The notes under the pieces: generated by a model
Told to the model about the DNA's origin: nothing
Database searches by the model: none
What the model saw: only the letters and a program-made list of their open reading frames with translations
Program-made: the position numbers and the translations under genes
Source of the DNA: Suillus spraguei
Taxonomy: Eukaryota; Basidiomycota; Agaricomycetes; Boletales; Suillaceae
NCBI GenBank assembly: GCA_016800925.1
Contig: JABCPU010000189.1
Span: 1 to 64,000 of the forward strand
Reading direction: 5' to 3'
DNA: 64,000 nucleotides
In this document: positions 43,751 through 58,260 of the stretch, one piece after another
Numbering within the stretch: position 1 is the first letter of the stretch
How the letters are laid out: each line of letters opens with the position of its first letter

Positions 43751-46700
43751 ATGTCGTACAGGACACGGAGACCACATGCTTGCCTCTTCCTAAATCATTG
43801 TATTGCCTTACGGAGGTTGATGGTGAAACCATTTCAATCGTCTGCGTCTACTGATTCCTCCGACCTTTTTGGTCCCGGTGATCCAGAGTTCCTCGAGGCT
43901 CTCAGGAACGTGGTGCTACCCGGAGATCAAATCACAGCTCCCCAAGAGTCCCTGAATCGCAAGCGTCTCCGTGATGAAAGTGACGAGCAGCAAGTTGGGG
44001 CGACATCACACGGGACCTTGACCCATGGACTTGGTGACACTGAAGGTAATCCTGAGATTTACGGCGCATCTCGCTTTGGACATTTCGGAGAGTACATGCA
44101 TCGCAAGTGCGCCAAACTGCAGATACAAAATGCAACCCTTGATGCAAGCCAAGACGTGGGTGCCAGAAAAAAAATCTTTAGTGGTCTTTCAATATATGTG
44201 CGTATCTGCATTGTTACCGCAGGAATGCAGGGCCTCAACTTTGACAGATTAACGGGTGGACAAATCCTTCAGTTCAAGATCTACGTCAATTGATAGTGAT
44301 GCATGGGGGTGTTTTCCAGCCCTACCTGGATAAGAAATCATTAGTGCCTGCACCTTTTCTATCACTCCAGCCATCTCAGAGGGATTCATCACTCCTTACA
44401 TAGGACCCATATCATCACTTGCTCACTGACGGCTATGAAGATCAAAGATTGGAAGCACATGAAGATCGTGAGGCCTGGTTGGTCGGTGGATAGTGCCGCA
44501 GCAGGGACACTAATTCACTGGAGGAATTACATTTTCAAACCTGGGGCCAGGGTCGAGCAATCTCAAGGAGCGCACACGCCTCAAAGTTATTTGTCTACGG
44601 ATTTACGTACAGCAGGACGCTCTGGTATGCGTAAGCATGAACAGCTATCAAGTGAGGTCCCTGCAACGCCTGATTCAGGCACTGCCACCCCTGAGGCTGG
44701 TGACCCCACGTCTTCGGCACATTATTCACCTCGACCGCTCTATGTGACGGATCCTGGCACGTACAAAGATGCTGCACGCGTCCCTGGATACGCCGCTCAT
44801 ACATCGAACCCGCTAGCAGAGCACGTGATGGCTAATCCTGAATGGAGAGCCGCACATACCTCTGTGGCACCAGATTTCGTAGAGGGTTTTTACAAACACT
44901 CACGACTGCACTACCTGTCCACATGGAAAGCTGAGCTGAAAAACTTGGTTCAACAAGCCCAAGAAGAAGTTGAAAATTGGTCGATACATGAGTCTATAGG
45001 CGACACTCAGGACATGGCTAAGAGTGGTGGTACCAACATGAGTGGGGCGCACCTCGCCGCGAGGTCTCCATCAAAAAGGAAAGGAAAGGAAAAAGCCCCG
45101 AGCTTGAAGCGTGTTATGATGCACTGCGACTTTGATTGCTTTTTCGTTTCCGTCGGCCTTCTGAGTCACCCTGAGTTGCGAGGCAAACCGGTTGTCGTTT
45201 GTCACTCGCAAGGGAGCACAGGGGGTGCATCGAGTACAAGCGAAATAGCCAGTTCAAGCTACGAAGCCAGGTCATTTGGGATCAAGAATGGAATGAGGTA
45301 TGCCACACGTATTTCTTTCATGTATTGAGCTACGAGTGATAGCTCTCTTCAACCTTCAGCAGGGACGTAGGTTGTGCCCTGATCTTATGACTATACCTAC
45401 GAGTTCGAGAAGTATGTATTTGTCTTTCCATTCATTATACTCTATCCAATAAAAGATCAGATACAAACAGCTGTCGTTGCGTTTCTACACCATTTTGATG
45501 CGTCATGCGGATGATATCCAGGCTGTCTCCGTTGACGAAGCTTTGATTGAGGTCACCACGAGTGTTTCCCGGTGCGCTATTCGACCGTCTTCCTTAGCAT
45601 TCGTGGATGATCCGGCAAGGTCCCTTGCAGAACAAATACGGTCAGAGGAACAGGTTGCGAAGGTTCTTCACATTGATGTGTCCGACATCACTTACTGACA
45701 CAAGCTATAGTCAGCATTGGCATCGCGGAGAACATACAACTTGCTCGCATCGCGACACGCAAGGCCGAGCCTGCGGGATCATTTCACTTAAAATCAGAAG
45801 ATGTGGAACAGGTTCTCGGCCGTTAGATATCGACGATCTCCACGGTTTCGGACATTCCACACGCCAGAAAGCGAATGAGAAACTCGGAGTCACAAATCTC
45901 GGCGAACTCGCTAAGAAAAGTAAAACCGCACTGTGCGATGCGCTTGGCAAGACTACTGGCGAAACTTTGTACAATGCGATCCGTGGCATTGATGAACGAA
46001 AACTCGAGTCTGACAAACCGAGGAAGTCTGTCTCGTGTGATATCAACATGAGTTGCTGATAAGTAGTTTTGGTTGTGTACTTGCTGATCTCTGACTTTAC
46101 CTAGTATGGAATACGTTTTGAGAACGACGACCAAGCTAAGGCATTCATCCACCAGATGCTGAAGAAGTTTCCCGGAGATTGAATGCTATCAACATGTGTG
46201 GACGTTCTTTGACTTTGAAGATTATGAAACGCGATCCAAGTGCACCTGTTGAGCCACCTAAGGTATTCAGGAAGATGGGCTGTATTTAAATTGGGTGCTG
46301 ATGAATGTTCACCGTTTAGTTCATGGGGCACGGCATCTGTGAGACATTCAGCAAGCAAACTCTGCTAAGTAGCACAAACGGTAGAGCTACAAGCGACCCA
46401 AAGGATATCGGTGAACACGCATGGTCATTACTGGGTTCTTGGGGATTCGATCCGAAAGAGGCGCGAATAGGCATTCAGATACAGAAGCTAGATACGCCGT
46501 CGCCACCTGACGCCACCGACCCTGGGCAAGTGAAGTTGCCCTTCCAAGCCAGAAGCTCCAAGACGAATGTACAAGATAACACTGAACAAGGCGCCATTCC
46601 AATGCCTATGATCATCACTGAACCCCCTTCGCCAGAAGATCCACTCCAGAATCAGGCCGGTCCATCACGTCCATTACCTACATTGGACCTCCCTTCTTTC

Positions 46701-47425
46701 TCTCAGGTCGACAAGGACGTCTTCGATGCGCTGCCAGATGATGTCAGGAAGGAACTAGAAGTCGAATATCAGCGTAGATCACGCTCACCAGTGCCTCCGG
46801 AACAACCCGCTCATAACGTCCGACCGAAAATCATGGTCAAAGGCGTCAACGTCAAAAGAATCACTCAACAACTCGCACCGAAGAATAGGACGAGCGTATC
46901 CCCCCGTAAAAACACGCTCTTTGCAAAACGTGAAGTCCCATCATACATGCGTGTATCTGACGCAGAGCTTCGCAAACTTGATATCGACCCAGATGTGTTT
47001 GCTGCATTACCTGTGGATTTGCAGCGCGAGCAGGTGATCATGGCTCGACATGCGAGAAGTGGAAATCTCCTTCAAGAACGTAAGATCATCAAGGCTTCTA
47101 GTCGCGCGTCATCTGCGCCTTATCGCAAGAAACCCCCTCCTTAGGCTAAGCACCCGGAGCCTCCTTTTTTTGAAGCAGCAGGGCAAACAGCCAGGGGAGA
47201 AATTGTACTTCACGGAAACTGGAGATGTTCAGACCATCATCGAGTCATGGGTCAAGGGATTCACAAAATATCCTCCGAAGCAAAAAGACGTCGACTACTT
47301 CAGCAAATTTTTAGTGCGGAACGTGGAATTGGCTGATACAGGCATGGAGAAAACCATTGCTGTAATGAAGTGGTGGCTTATCCTTATATTTATCTTTTCT
47401 ATGTTCTCTGGTCGTGCTTTTTGTA
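43751..47425 (+). pseudogene. REV1: REV1 Y-family translesion DNA polymerase, frame-broken
   Basis: REV1 inserts dCMP opposite abasic sites and scaffolds translesion synthesis. In order: an N-terminus with LFGPGDPEFLEALRNVV; a BRCT domain (GLSIYV, intron, NPSVQDLRQLIVMHGGVFQP, WKHMKIVRPGW); the polymerase core with MHCDFDCFFVSV (about 45120) and AVSVDEALIEV (about 45520), so the catalytic acidic residues are present; VSIGIAENIQLARIATRKAE; DDLHGFGHSTRQKANEKLG; two ubiquitin-binding motifs (DVFDALPDDVRKELE, DVFAALPVDLQRE); and the C-terminal partner-binding domain (WVKGFTKYPPKQKDVDYFSK). The frame is lost at about 45405, 45645, 45823 and 46165 (one-base deletions or similar) and by an extra T at about 47170. 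A donor reads ATGAGT at 46048, and TAG occurs at 47142-47144. It is either a pseudogene or an assembly with uncorrected indels. Confidence 0.85.
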
Positions 47426-47487
47426 GATCGTATCGATTGACCACCAACTTTTGCACTCTGATACCAAAATCTATTGGGACGCGTACA

Positions 47488-48268
47488 ATGACAACTGAAG
47501 TCTCAGATTCGCTCACTGCTGAAATTGCACAGGCAACAGGTGCACTGAACGATCTCCGACTACAAAATACCGATCCGGCCAGTGTAGACGCTGTCAAGTA
47601 GAGACTTGGTGAATTGAAGAAATCAATGGCTGCGATGAATAGCGCAGGCGGGAGCAAGGATGCTGGGAAGAAGAAGGAACGACTACTCCTCAAAACTGCA
47701 AAGGTGTGTTCGAATGCGCACTGCAATCATACACTTCTGAGGGGTACTCAAGTAGGCTGCATAGGGCACACGCGATTACGGCGCAGCGGAGACGTTTTGC
47801 CGGTAGCATGTTGAGCGTATCGTTAAGGATGTATTTACGTCCTATGGTGGGAGCGCCCTCGACACACCTGTATTTGAACGCAAGGACGTGCTTGCCGGAA
47901 AGTACGGCGAGGACCAGAAACTCATTTTTGACTTGATGGACCAGGGGGGCGAGCAACTTGCTCTTCGGTACGATCACATCGTTCCCTTGGCACGGTATCT
48001 AGCTATGGCTGGTGCTACTGTCCAAGCGAAGATTTGGCAAGTCGGCAAGGTCTATAGGAGAGACAACCCTGTGATGTCAAAAGGCTGAATGCGCGAGTTC
48101 TCACGAGCAGTACGCGTTTTCTCACTTTCCCTGGGGTATTTCGTATAATTTGTCACAGGATTTGGATATTACAGGTGCATGGGACCCAATGATCCCAGAT
48201 GCTGAGATTATCAGTCTACTATGCACTATCTTGACGAAATTGGATGTTGGAGAATTTACAATCAAGGT
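47488..48268 (+). pseudogene. HTS1: Histidyl-tRNA synthetase, N-terminal half only
   Basis: The class II synthetase charges tRNA-His in cytosol and mitochondria. From ATG 47488 it encodes SLTAEIAQATGALNDLRLQ, LGELKKSMAAMNSAGG, KERLLLKTAK, then a damaged stretch, [69 protein letters not shown], and [20 protein letters not shown] with [12 protein letters not shown] at 47599-47601 and TGA at 48086-48088 fit CAG and CGA with C changed to T; the second removes the motif 2 Arg. At about 48268 the sequence switches to SEC23, so motif 3 and the anticodon-binding domain are gone. Confidence 0.85.
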
Positions 48269-51822
<3,554 letters not shown>

Positions 51823-52426
51823 GGTACTACAGCCGGTGCTTCCCGGTCCATCGTCAAACCCAACTGGTGGCGGCCTTTTTAAAAGTCTTCGTAGCGTTGG
51901 ACACTTTATCATACATACATATCTCTATCAAGGGGCATTGTTGTTCCATAGATTTGTCTGTTATTGATGTGCATGAGATGTGCGAGTCGATTTCTGTTGC
52001 CAATGATGGTGAGGGATTGAGAAGCCTCGGCACACGAAAATCTTTGGATATAGATATATATTGGAGCAATGATGGGGACTTGGGATACAGTTTGTGAGGC
52101 AGAAAATATGTGATTATTGATGCATGGACGATAGTGAATTGCAGGAATGTAAGTAGATGCGGTCGTGAGTACGTGAACGCAAACATTGCAGTGAGACCAA
52201 TACCATATCATCGAGCAGGAATGAAGAGAAAAACAAGCGGAAAGCCGTAGCGTTGAAAAAAAGGAAGGAAACAACGTCAAGGAAATTCATTAGGGCATGG
52301 AGAAGTGCGCATTACGATCAAGCTTGAGAGAAGAAAAGAACCAAAAATAAATGGATAAAGGATATGCGTAGAGGACCCCACACACATGCAGAAGTACGAG
52401 ATCATGGGCCTGAGGCACTGGCGCAC
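51823..52426. other. Intergenic, nothing recognised
   Basis: This is AT-rich sequence after the amidase gene, with poly-A/GA-rich stretches around 52220-52350. I see no coding pattern. Confidence 0.5.
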
Positions 52427-52860
52427 TCACATCCTGCCCTTGCCTTTGGGTTCATAAGGGTAGCTGGAATCACTCTGCTGCGACGACGACGAGCCTTGAG
52501 ACGACTGGTACTGTCCTTGGTGGTAGCCTTGAACGCGTCTAGCACTAGGCAAGCCACTCTCATGAATGTACTCGACCCCTGGTCTGGGAGTAGGCTGTAC
52601 GATAGGTGCGTTGCGATCTTGGGGTCCAAGCGCCGTCACTGCCTGAGGAAATCTGGAAGGTGAGGGCATCAGTATAGTACACAATGTATAGTTATCTTGA
52701 AGCACATTTCTTCGGCCATAGAAACGAATGTGCAAACAAAACCACTCACACTTGGACCGTAGTAAGTGAGTGGGAGCTGAAGGGCGGTCTCGCTGGTTAC
52801 AGTTTGCCCTCCAGCATTTTTGGACACGCATAATTTCCTCCTCATGTTAATTTGCATTAA
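52427..52860 (-). CDS. Small uncharacterised protein or 3' exons of a larger gene
   Basis: Two minus-strand exons (about 52860-52752 and 52665-52427) are joined by a GTGAGT..CCAG intron. They give NAGGQTVTSETALQLPLTYY, then RFPQAVTALGPQDRNAPIVQ, and a Gln/Ser-rich tail ending YPYEPKGKGRM. No domain is recognised. The intron and the clean low-complexity tail suggest a real C-terminus. The start is uncertain, and a NACHT fragment on the same strand lies just upstream. Confidence 0.45.
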
Positions 52861-52929
52861 AAAGGGCGATGGCCTGACGGCCGCCACGTAAGTAGCGACC
52901 ACACCAGACAAGAATGACGCGCCTTAATC

Positions 52930-53440
52930 AAGAGTAGGAGATGTGTTTTCTTGACATTGGCGTCCACGAACAGGAACCCGAACGCCAATCAAAGAGAGCA
53001 CCAACAAAGAGAGCACCGACCAAAGGGCGATGGCCGATTTGTCTTTGCCTGCAGGGCCAGATATCCGCAGCACGCCTGGAACGTTGTCCCCAGTGCTGCT
53101 GACCCAGTCCGTGATCTGGGATAGGATTTCCGTGCGCGTCCCTTCAAGGCATTCTTTTTCTTTTCTGGTATCTAGTCCTGCGCCATCTGCAATATCATAC
53201 CGCCGAGGCCCGATTTCTTCTAAAAAGGTGTGAATATATGCCAAGTGACGAGGACGTTCGAACACTTACCCATATCATGGACATGTATAGCTATGTCATG
53301 GACGGGTATGACTACATCGGAAGCAACCTGGTCCCAGAAGCTTTGCATAAGCCTATCGAAGACGTCATTGTACTTTTGAATCGTATCTGTTGTTCCCGAG
53401 GTGACGTTCTTTCCGAGTCTGCTCCCTGTAATGATAGTAT
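52930..53440 (-). pseudogene. NACHT/STAND (NLR-like) protein fragment
   Basis: The minus strand encodes MQSFWDQVASDVV-type sequence, then GAGLDTRKEKECLEGTRTEI, LSQITDWV and the P-loop region RISGPAGKDKSAIA (about 53060-53020). This is the start of a NACHT NTPase as in agaricomycete NLR-like proteins, which act in non-self recognition (family knowledge). The Walker A motif has Asp in place of the third Gly (GxxGKDKS), and nothing of the rest of the NACHT domain follows. Frames change at about 53260. Confidence 0.7.
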
Positions 53441-53797
53441 AAGCTTAAGACGCTCAATAAAGCAACGGCTTATTAAGACTCAAATATTCTTGGTCTCCGA
53501 ATAATTTTTGATAAAATATTTGACGCATTCACAGAGTCATGTAAAAGACAACCAGCAACGTGGCGTGAGAGTCCTCCCGGGAGCGCCGGACAACTCTGGT
53601 TCCGGTTTTGCTGATGGCCCCTTGTTGTACAACTCTCAAGTAAACACGAAACAGCTAGGTCTTAGGTGAGAGAGTTTTGCTCATCAATATCATAGGGTTC
53701 TAAATATTCCTCTGATCTCCCTCCTAAAAGTGCAATCGCAAACGGTTGACAGTGCTCGCCTTATCCGGTCTGCAGTGATTGGACTTTCAACGATCTC
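53441..53797. other. Short intergenic
   Basis: No coding pattern or repeat is recognised. Confidence 0.45.
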
Positions 53798-54007
53798 ATG
53801 GCATACAACATCACCGTCACGCCTCAGTCGCCTGAACAGTTTTTTCGTCAAAACCATGGAACGCTCTTGGAGGGTGTAGATCCATCCCTCCTTAATCCCA
53901 GCCTTAATGACGAGAATATCTCAGACGCCGTTTTCGAATATCTAGGCCATCTTGACCTGGCTACCAATGTCACTCAAGAAAGTTTCATTCTAAGGATAAA
54001 TTTGTAA
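53798..54007 (+). CDS. Short open frame, 69 codons, unknown
   Basis: MAYNITVTPQSPEQFFRQNH, then LLNPSLNDENISDAVFEYLG. It has an acidic, helical C-terminal half and a plausible protein composition. It is directly followed by the satellite array, so it may be the 5' remnant of a longer gene. No family is recognised. Confidence 0.3.
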   Translation: MAYNITVTPQSPEQFFRQNHGTLLEGVDPSLLNPSLNDENISDAVFEYLGHLDLATNVTQESFILRINL

Positions 54008-54052
54008 CTATGTATTGGTTACAGCTAGGTTACAGCTAGTCAAAAGGCATGG

Positions 54053-55405
54053 AAATGGGCATTTCCCAACATCTCAAAAATGCCCATCATGGGCATTTCC
54101 CAATATCTCAAAAATGCCCATCATGGGCATTTCTCAACATCTCAAAAATGCCCATGATGGGCAATGGGCATTTCCCAACATCTCAAAAATGCCCATGATG
54201 GGCATTTCTCAACATCTCAAAAATGTCCATGGTGGGCATTTCCCAACATCTCAAAAATTCCCATCATGGGCATTTCCCAATATCTCAAAAATGCCCATCA
54301 TGGGCAATGGGCATTTCCCAACATCTCAAAAATGCCCATGATGGGCATTTCTCAACATCTCAAAAATGTCCATGGTGGGCATTTCCCAATATCTCAAAAA
54401 TGCCCATCATGGGCATTTCTCAACATCTCAAAAATGTCCATGGTGGGCATTTCCCAATATCTCAAAAATGCCCATCATGGGCATTTCCCAATATCGCAAA
54501 AATGCCCATGATGGGCATTTCTCAACATCTCAAAAATGTCCATGATGGGCATTTCCCAACATCTCAAAAATGCCCATGATGGGCATTTCCCAATATCTCA
54601 AAAATGCCCATGATGGGCATTTCTCAACATCTCAAAAATGCCCATCATGGGCATTTCCCAACATCTCAAAAATGTCCATGGTGGGCATTTCCCAATATCT
54701 CAAAAATGCCCATCATGGGCAATGGGCATTTCCCAACATCTCAAAAATGCCCATGATGGGCATTTCTCAACATCTCAAAAATGTCCATGGTGGGCATTTC
54801 CCATATCTCAAAAATGCCCATCATGGGCATTTCTCAACATCTCAAAAATGTCCATGGTGGGCATTTCCCAAAATCTCAAAAATGCCCATCATGGGCATTT
54901 CCCAACATCTCAAAAATGCCCATGATGGGCATTCTCAACATCTCAAAAATGCCCATGATGGGCATTTCTCAACATCTCAAAAATGCCCATGATGGGCATT
55001 TCTCAAACATCTCGAAAATGCCCATGAAGGGCATTTCCCAACATCTCAAAAATGCCCATCATGGGCATTTCCTAATATCTCAAAAATGCCCATCAAAGGC
55101 ATTTCTCAATATCTCAAAAATGCCATTCATCATCCATTTCAAAAAATGCACATCATGGGTATTTCTCAATATCTCAAACATACCCCCAAATGCCCAAAAC
55201 AAGGGGCCCACAGATGGGTTTGTTTCCACATTTCAAAAATGCCCACAACAAAGGGGCTAAGATGTGCATTTCATGATATCCATAAAATGTGCAAAACAGG
55301 AGGGGCCAACATGGGCATTTCTCAATATCTCAACAATGCCCAAAACAAAGGGGGGCTAAGGTGGGCATTTCCCAACACCTTAACAATGCACACATCAAGG
55401 GGGTG
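54053..55405. repeat. 34-bp palindromic satellite array, with degenerate right end
   Basis: About 30 clear units of roughly GGGCATTTCCCAACATCTC + AAAAATGCCCATCAT (34 bp) run to about 55060, then degrade to 55405. Each unit carries a 15-bp palindrome, TGCCCATCATGGGCA. Variants (CCCAA/CTCAA, ACATC/ATATC, GCCCATGAT/GTCCATGGT) recur in a higher-order order, and some units have a 6-bp AATGGG-type extension. All plus frames are open because 34 is not a multiple of 3 and the unit has no stop; these are not genes. Confidence 0.93.
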
Positions 55406-56292
55406 TGTTACAAGAACACCTTCTTGCGCCCCTACTATCATTTGTCTCCTATGTGTCACCATCTACCTTTATCCCGACGAGGCCCCCATCCTCATTCTCT
55501 GCTATCTCATCTGGCTTGTCCTCATTACTCCTTACCTTTTATACGCCCGCATCCTCCATCATCACTAAATGCGCACCCTTTGTGTGTTCGTCACCTTCTT
55601 CGTGCACTTCACGCTCACTTGCGCTCTTTGTGCCTTTCACGCTTTAAGTGCACTCTTCGTGCTTTACGCCTTCCCTTGCGCTTCAACATGTGCTATCCTT
55701 TGGTTCACTCAACAGACTTGTTGGCTCTCAGACTATGACTGGTATCATCCTTTGCTTTATCTCTTTCCATTTGTTACCTTTCTTGACTCATGCATTGCCT
55801 CATTGGCTCATACCCTTTATCTCTCGGCTCCACACCTATGACTCCCTTTCTGTGCTTTCATTGGTTCATACACCTCTGACTCATTCATGAGCATGCATTC
55901 TTTCATTGGCTATCTGACTTCATACCTAATCTGTGATATCTCTGATATTCATGCTCCGCTCCAATTTACGTATAAATATGCGCAGATAGCCTTTGTACTT
56001 CTTTAACTTGAATCCATTTGATCTTGAACCCTGAACTTCTTTCGATAAGCTTTTCATAAGCTTATCGTGTATATTTGAACTTCATAGAAGCTCATCGCTT
56101 CTATGTCTTTGATCATCATAGAACATCATCTCTGTAACATAGGTTGTGAGATAGTGCATGGCGCCTACCTCCAACCAATGCAACTAGTGCACTCTGCACT
56201 AGGAGACCAATATGCGCAAGCCGCCCGCTCTTTATAGAGTGCTTGTCACAGACACCATTCAAGTTTCTTAGTGCCTGGCCAGGTCACTAACA
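55406..56292 (+). mobile_element. Solo LTR, family 2 (887 bp), inside the satellite
   Basis: It starts TGTTACAAGAACACC and ends GGTCACTAACA. The 5-bp target duplication GGGTG lies at 55401-55405 and 56293-56297. A TATAAATA box is at 55971-55978. Satellite-like sequence resumes at 56298. It is a different family from the 768-bp LTRs and the Ty3 elements at the left end. Confidence 0.88.
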
Positions 56293-56375
56293 GGGTGTAT
56301 AAGATGGGTATTTTCAATATTTGAAAAATGTGCAAAACAAGAAGGGTCTAAGCATTTCTCAACATGTCAAAATTA
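56293..56375. repeat. Degenerate satellite remnant right of the solo LTR
   Basis: It contains GGGTATTTTCAATATTTGAA, AAATGTGCAAAACAAG and AGCATTTCTCAACATGTCAA, clearly degraded units of the 34-bp family. The LTR therefore split the array. Confidence 0.75.
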
Positions 56376-56606
56376 GTGGTACTCAAAGTAACTTTTGAAA
56401 CTTGCTTAAACCTGGTTAACTCATTCAAACTCTCGGCTAGAGTATGACAGAACTTGCTTAAGACTAACAGAAATAAGGTTGAAACATGCTTGCTGCACAT
56501 CAGCACAAAGTCAGACATTCAAACACTTAGCATTTTCAAAGCATGCATAGGAGGACAGCTGTCTGGAGCTGCAGACAAAGTTGAATAAAGGTGCAGCACA
56601 CTTGCT
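56376..56606. other. Spacer
   Basis: No feature is recognised. Confidence 0.4.
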
Positions 56607-56790
56607 GCTCAGTCGATCAGTAAACTAGCTATGCATATGATGCTCAATATGTTCCATTATGCCCATGTCTCTAGTAAGAATGTGACACTTGGTGTCCTGT
56701 GTCTAAAGGAGATCATCGATGTTGCCACTAAAATAAAAACACCCTCCCTCACTGTCTACCTCAAGCATGAAATTACTGAAGAGAGCAGAA
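56607..56790 (+). pseudogene. RPB1: RNA polymerase II largest subunit (RPB1) exon fragment
   Basis: The frame gives [42 protein letters not shown]. It matches the highly conserved RPB1 block around the trigger-loop/bridge-distal region ([24 protein letters not shown], [19 protein letters not shown]). No other RPB1 segment is visible nearby, and the frame downstream (to 57053) does not continue the family clearly. It is a captured or dispersed host-gene fragment, not a working gene. Confidence 0.8.
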
Positions 56791-57039
56791 GACATATTCT
56801 TGCGCCAGCTAGAAAACACCATGTTGAATTCTGTGAGAAGAAGCTTCAGAATTTTCCAAAAGTTAAAAGTCTGTCACATGTGCACATATGCACCAAACAG
56901 ATAGGAGTTTTTACCCTCCCTGTAACTGTCATTTTAGCTCTGACTCAGAGAACTCACTGTCTACCACTTCAGATGATGATGACACCATCAGTCTGTCCTC
57001 TAGCTCCCCCTCTCCCCCCTTTCCCATATGACAGCAACT

Positions 57040-58260
57040 TCAGATTCTTTTAGTGGTGGTTCTGTATTTTCTGATAACCTTGCTGTGCCTTATGACAGGC
57101 TCCAACACACCATCAATGCTTTGTGTGATGAGGTCAAGAGGGCACATGTAATCCAGAAGCCCAATGAGCCTCCAATATGAGCTCCTCAGCTTCACATACT
57201 GGTTCAACATGAGGAACATTGCCTCATGTTGTTTTGGCAGAAACTTCATGTCAATCCAGAGATATTTAATGATATCCTTGATGATATCTCTGATCACCCT
57301 ATCTTCCAAAACCAGTGTGATGATCATACTCACGCTAACCATGAATATTACATGTAGCCTTGTGCCTCAGGGTCATGCGGCCTTATCAAATACCAGTGGT
57401 AGTCTCGCATACTTGCTACTGATCTCACCTGAGTATTCCAGTTGCATACAATATAGGATAAAAAGTCTGAACCTCCCATACATATTCCTTACCTTACCCT
57501 TTTGCACCTTGGGTTGAGTACTAACTTGACCATACTCACTAGGCATTCCATTTAGGGTCAAACATTCTTGCTTATAAGTGAAGCAGACTATGCAGAGCAA
57601 AGACCCACATACCAGCTTTAGCTGTAGTTTACTACAGCTCAGGTTGGCTTGGGACATTGACTTGGCTTGTCAATTTACTGAGTCACGTACATGTCCAGAG
57701 TGGAAGGGCAGCTTTTTGGCCATTGATGGCTCAACTATAAATCTTTTTACCAAACATGGCTACTATGGGGAGACATTTTATGATTGGAAATCCAAGTATT
57801 CCCTGGGCTGTCAGGTATTTATTATTTTATTTTATGTGCAAAAATTGATTTAATTTTAGGCTGTAATTTTGTCCCACAACCTCCTGATTGTTGAACACGC
57901 TGACCTTCTGCCTGATGGTCATTGAGTTTTTGCAGATAGTGCATATCCCTTGGAGCCATGGTGTATTGTCCATTTCAAGAAGCCTCATAATGGATGGTTA
58001 ACAAAGGACCAGAAGACCTTTAATTATTACCTCTCTGAGGTTTTTTTTGGGGGGGTTGAATAAATTCAATTTTAAATTCATTTAGATCTATGTTTGTGTT
58101 GAACACACATTTGTTGTCTTGAAGGGAAGGTTCCAGTCCCTTTGAGAGCTCCACTTCCACATTCAGGCTGAGAAAGACCTTGAATTTGCTCTGCACTAGA
58201 TCAAGTGTTGTATCATGCTGCACAACATGGAACATATCAGAGCTCTCTCAAGTGAGCTCA
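57040..58260 (+). pseudogene. PIF/Harbinger-type (DDE_Tnp_4) transposase, decayed
   Basis: The N-terminal part is at about 57090-57340: NALCDEVKRAHVIQKPNEPP, a stop, LHILVQHEEHC, LFWQKLHVNPEIFNDILDDI. After an unrelated insert (about 57360-57640) the catalytic part reads SRTCPEWKGSFLAIDGSTIN (first catalytic Asp), GYYGETFYDWKSKYSL, FADSAYPLEPWCIVHFKKP (second Asp), TKDQKTFNYYLSE. In other frames LQGTGTFPSRQQ-opposite sequence gives a KGRFQSL-type tail and CIMLHNMEHI-type end at about 58220. Stops and frame changes occur throughout. Confidence 0.78.

Noticed and set aside
54053..55260. Long overlapping plus-strand open frames in the satellite (repeating GISQHLKNAH/SWAFPNISKMP patterns)
   Set aside because: All three frames are open because the 34-bp unit lacks stops and is not a multiple of three. 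The translation is a repeat artefact.
54053..55405. CRISPR-like array
   Set aside because: Units are contiguous with no unique spacers, and the host is clearly eukaryotic.
55405..55890. Overlapping plus-strand frames of 80-160 codons
   Set aside because: They lie inside the solo LTR 55406-56292, and frames start within the satellite.
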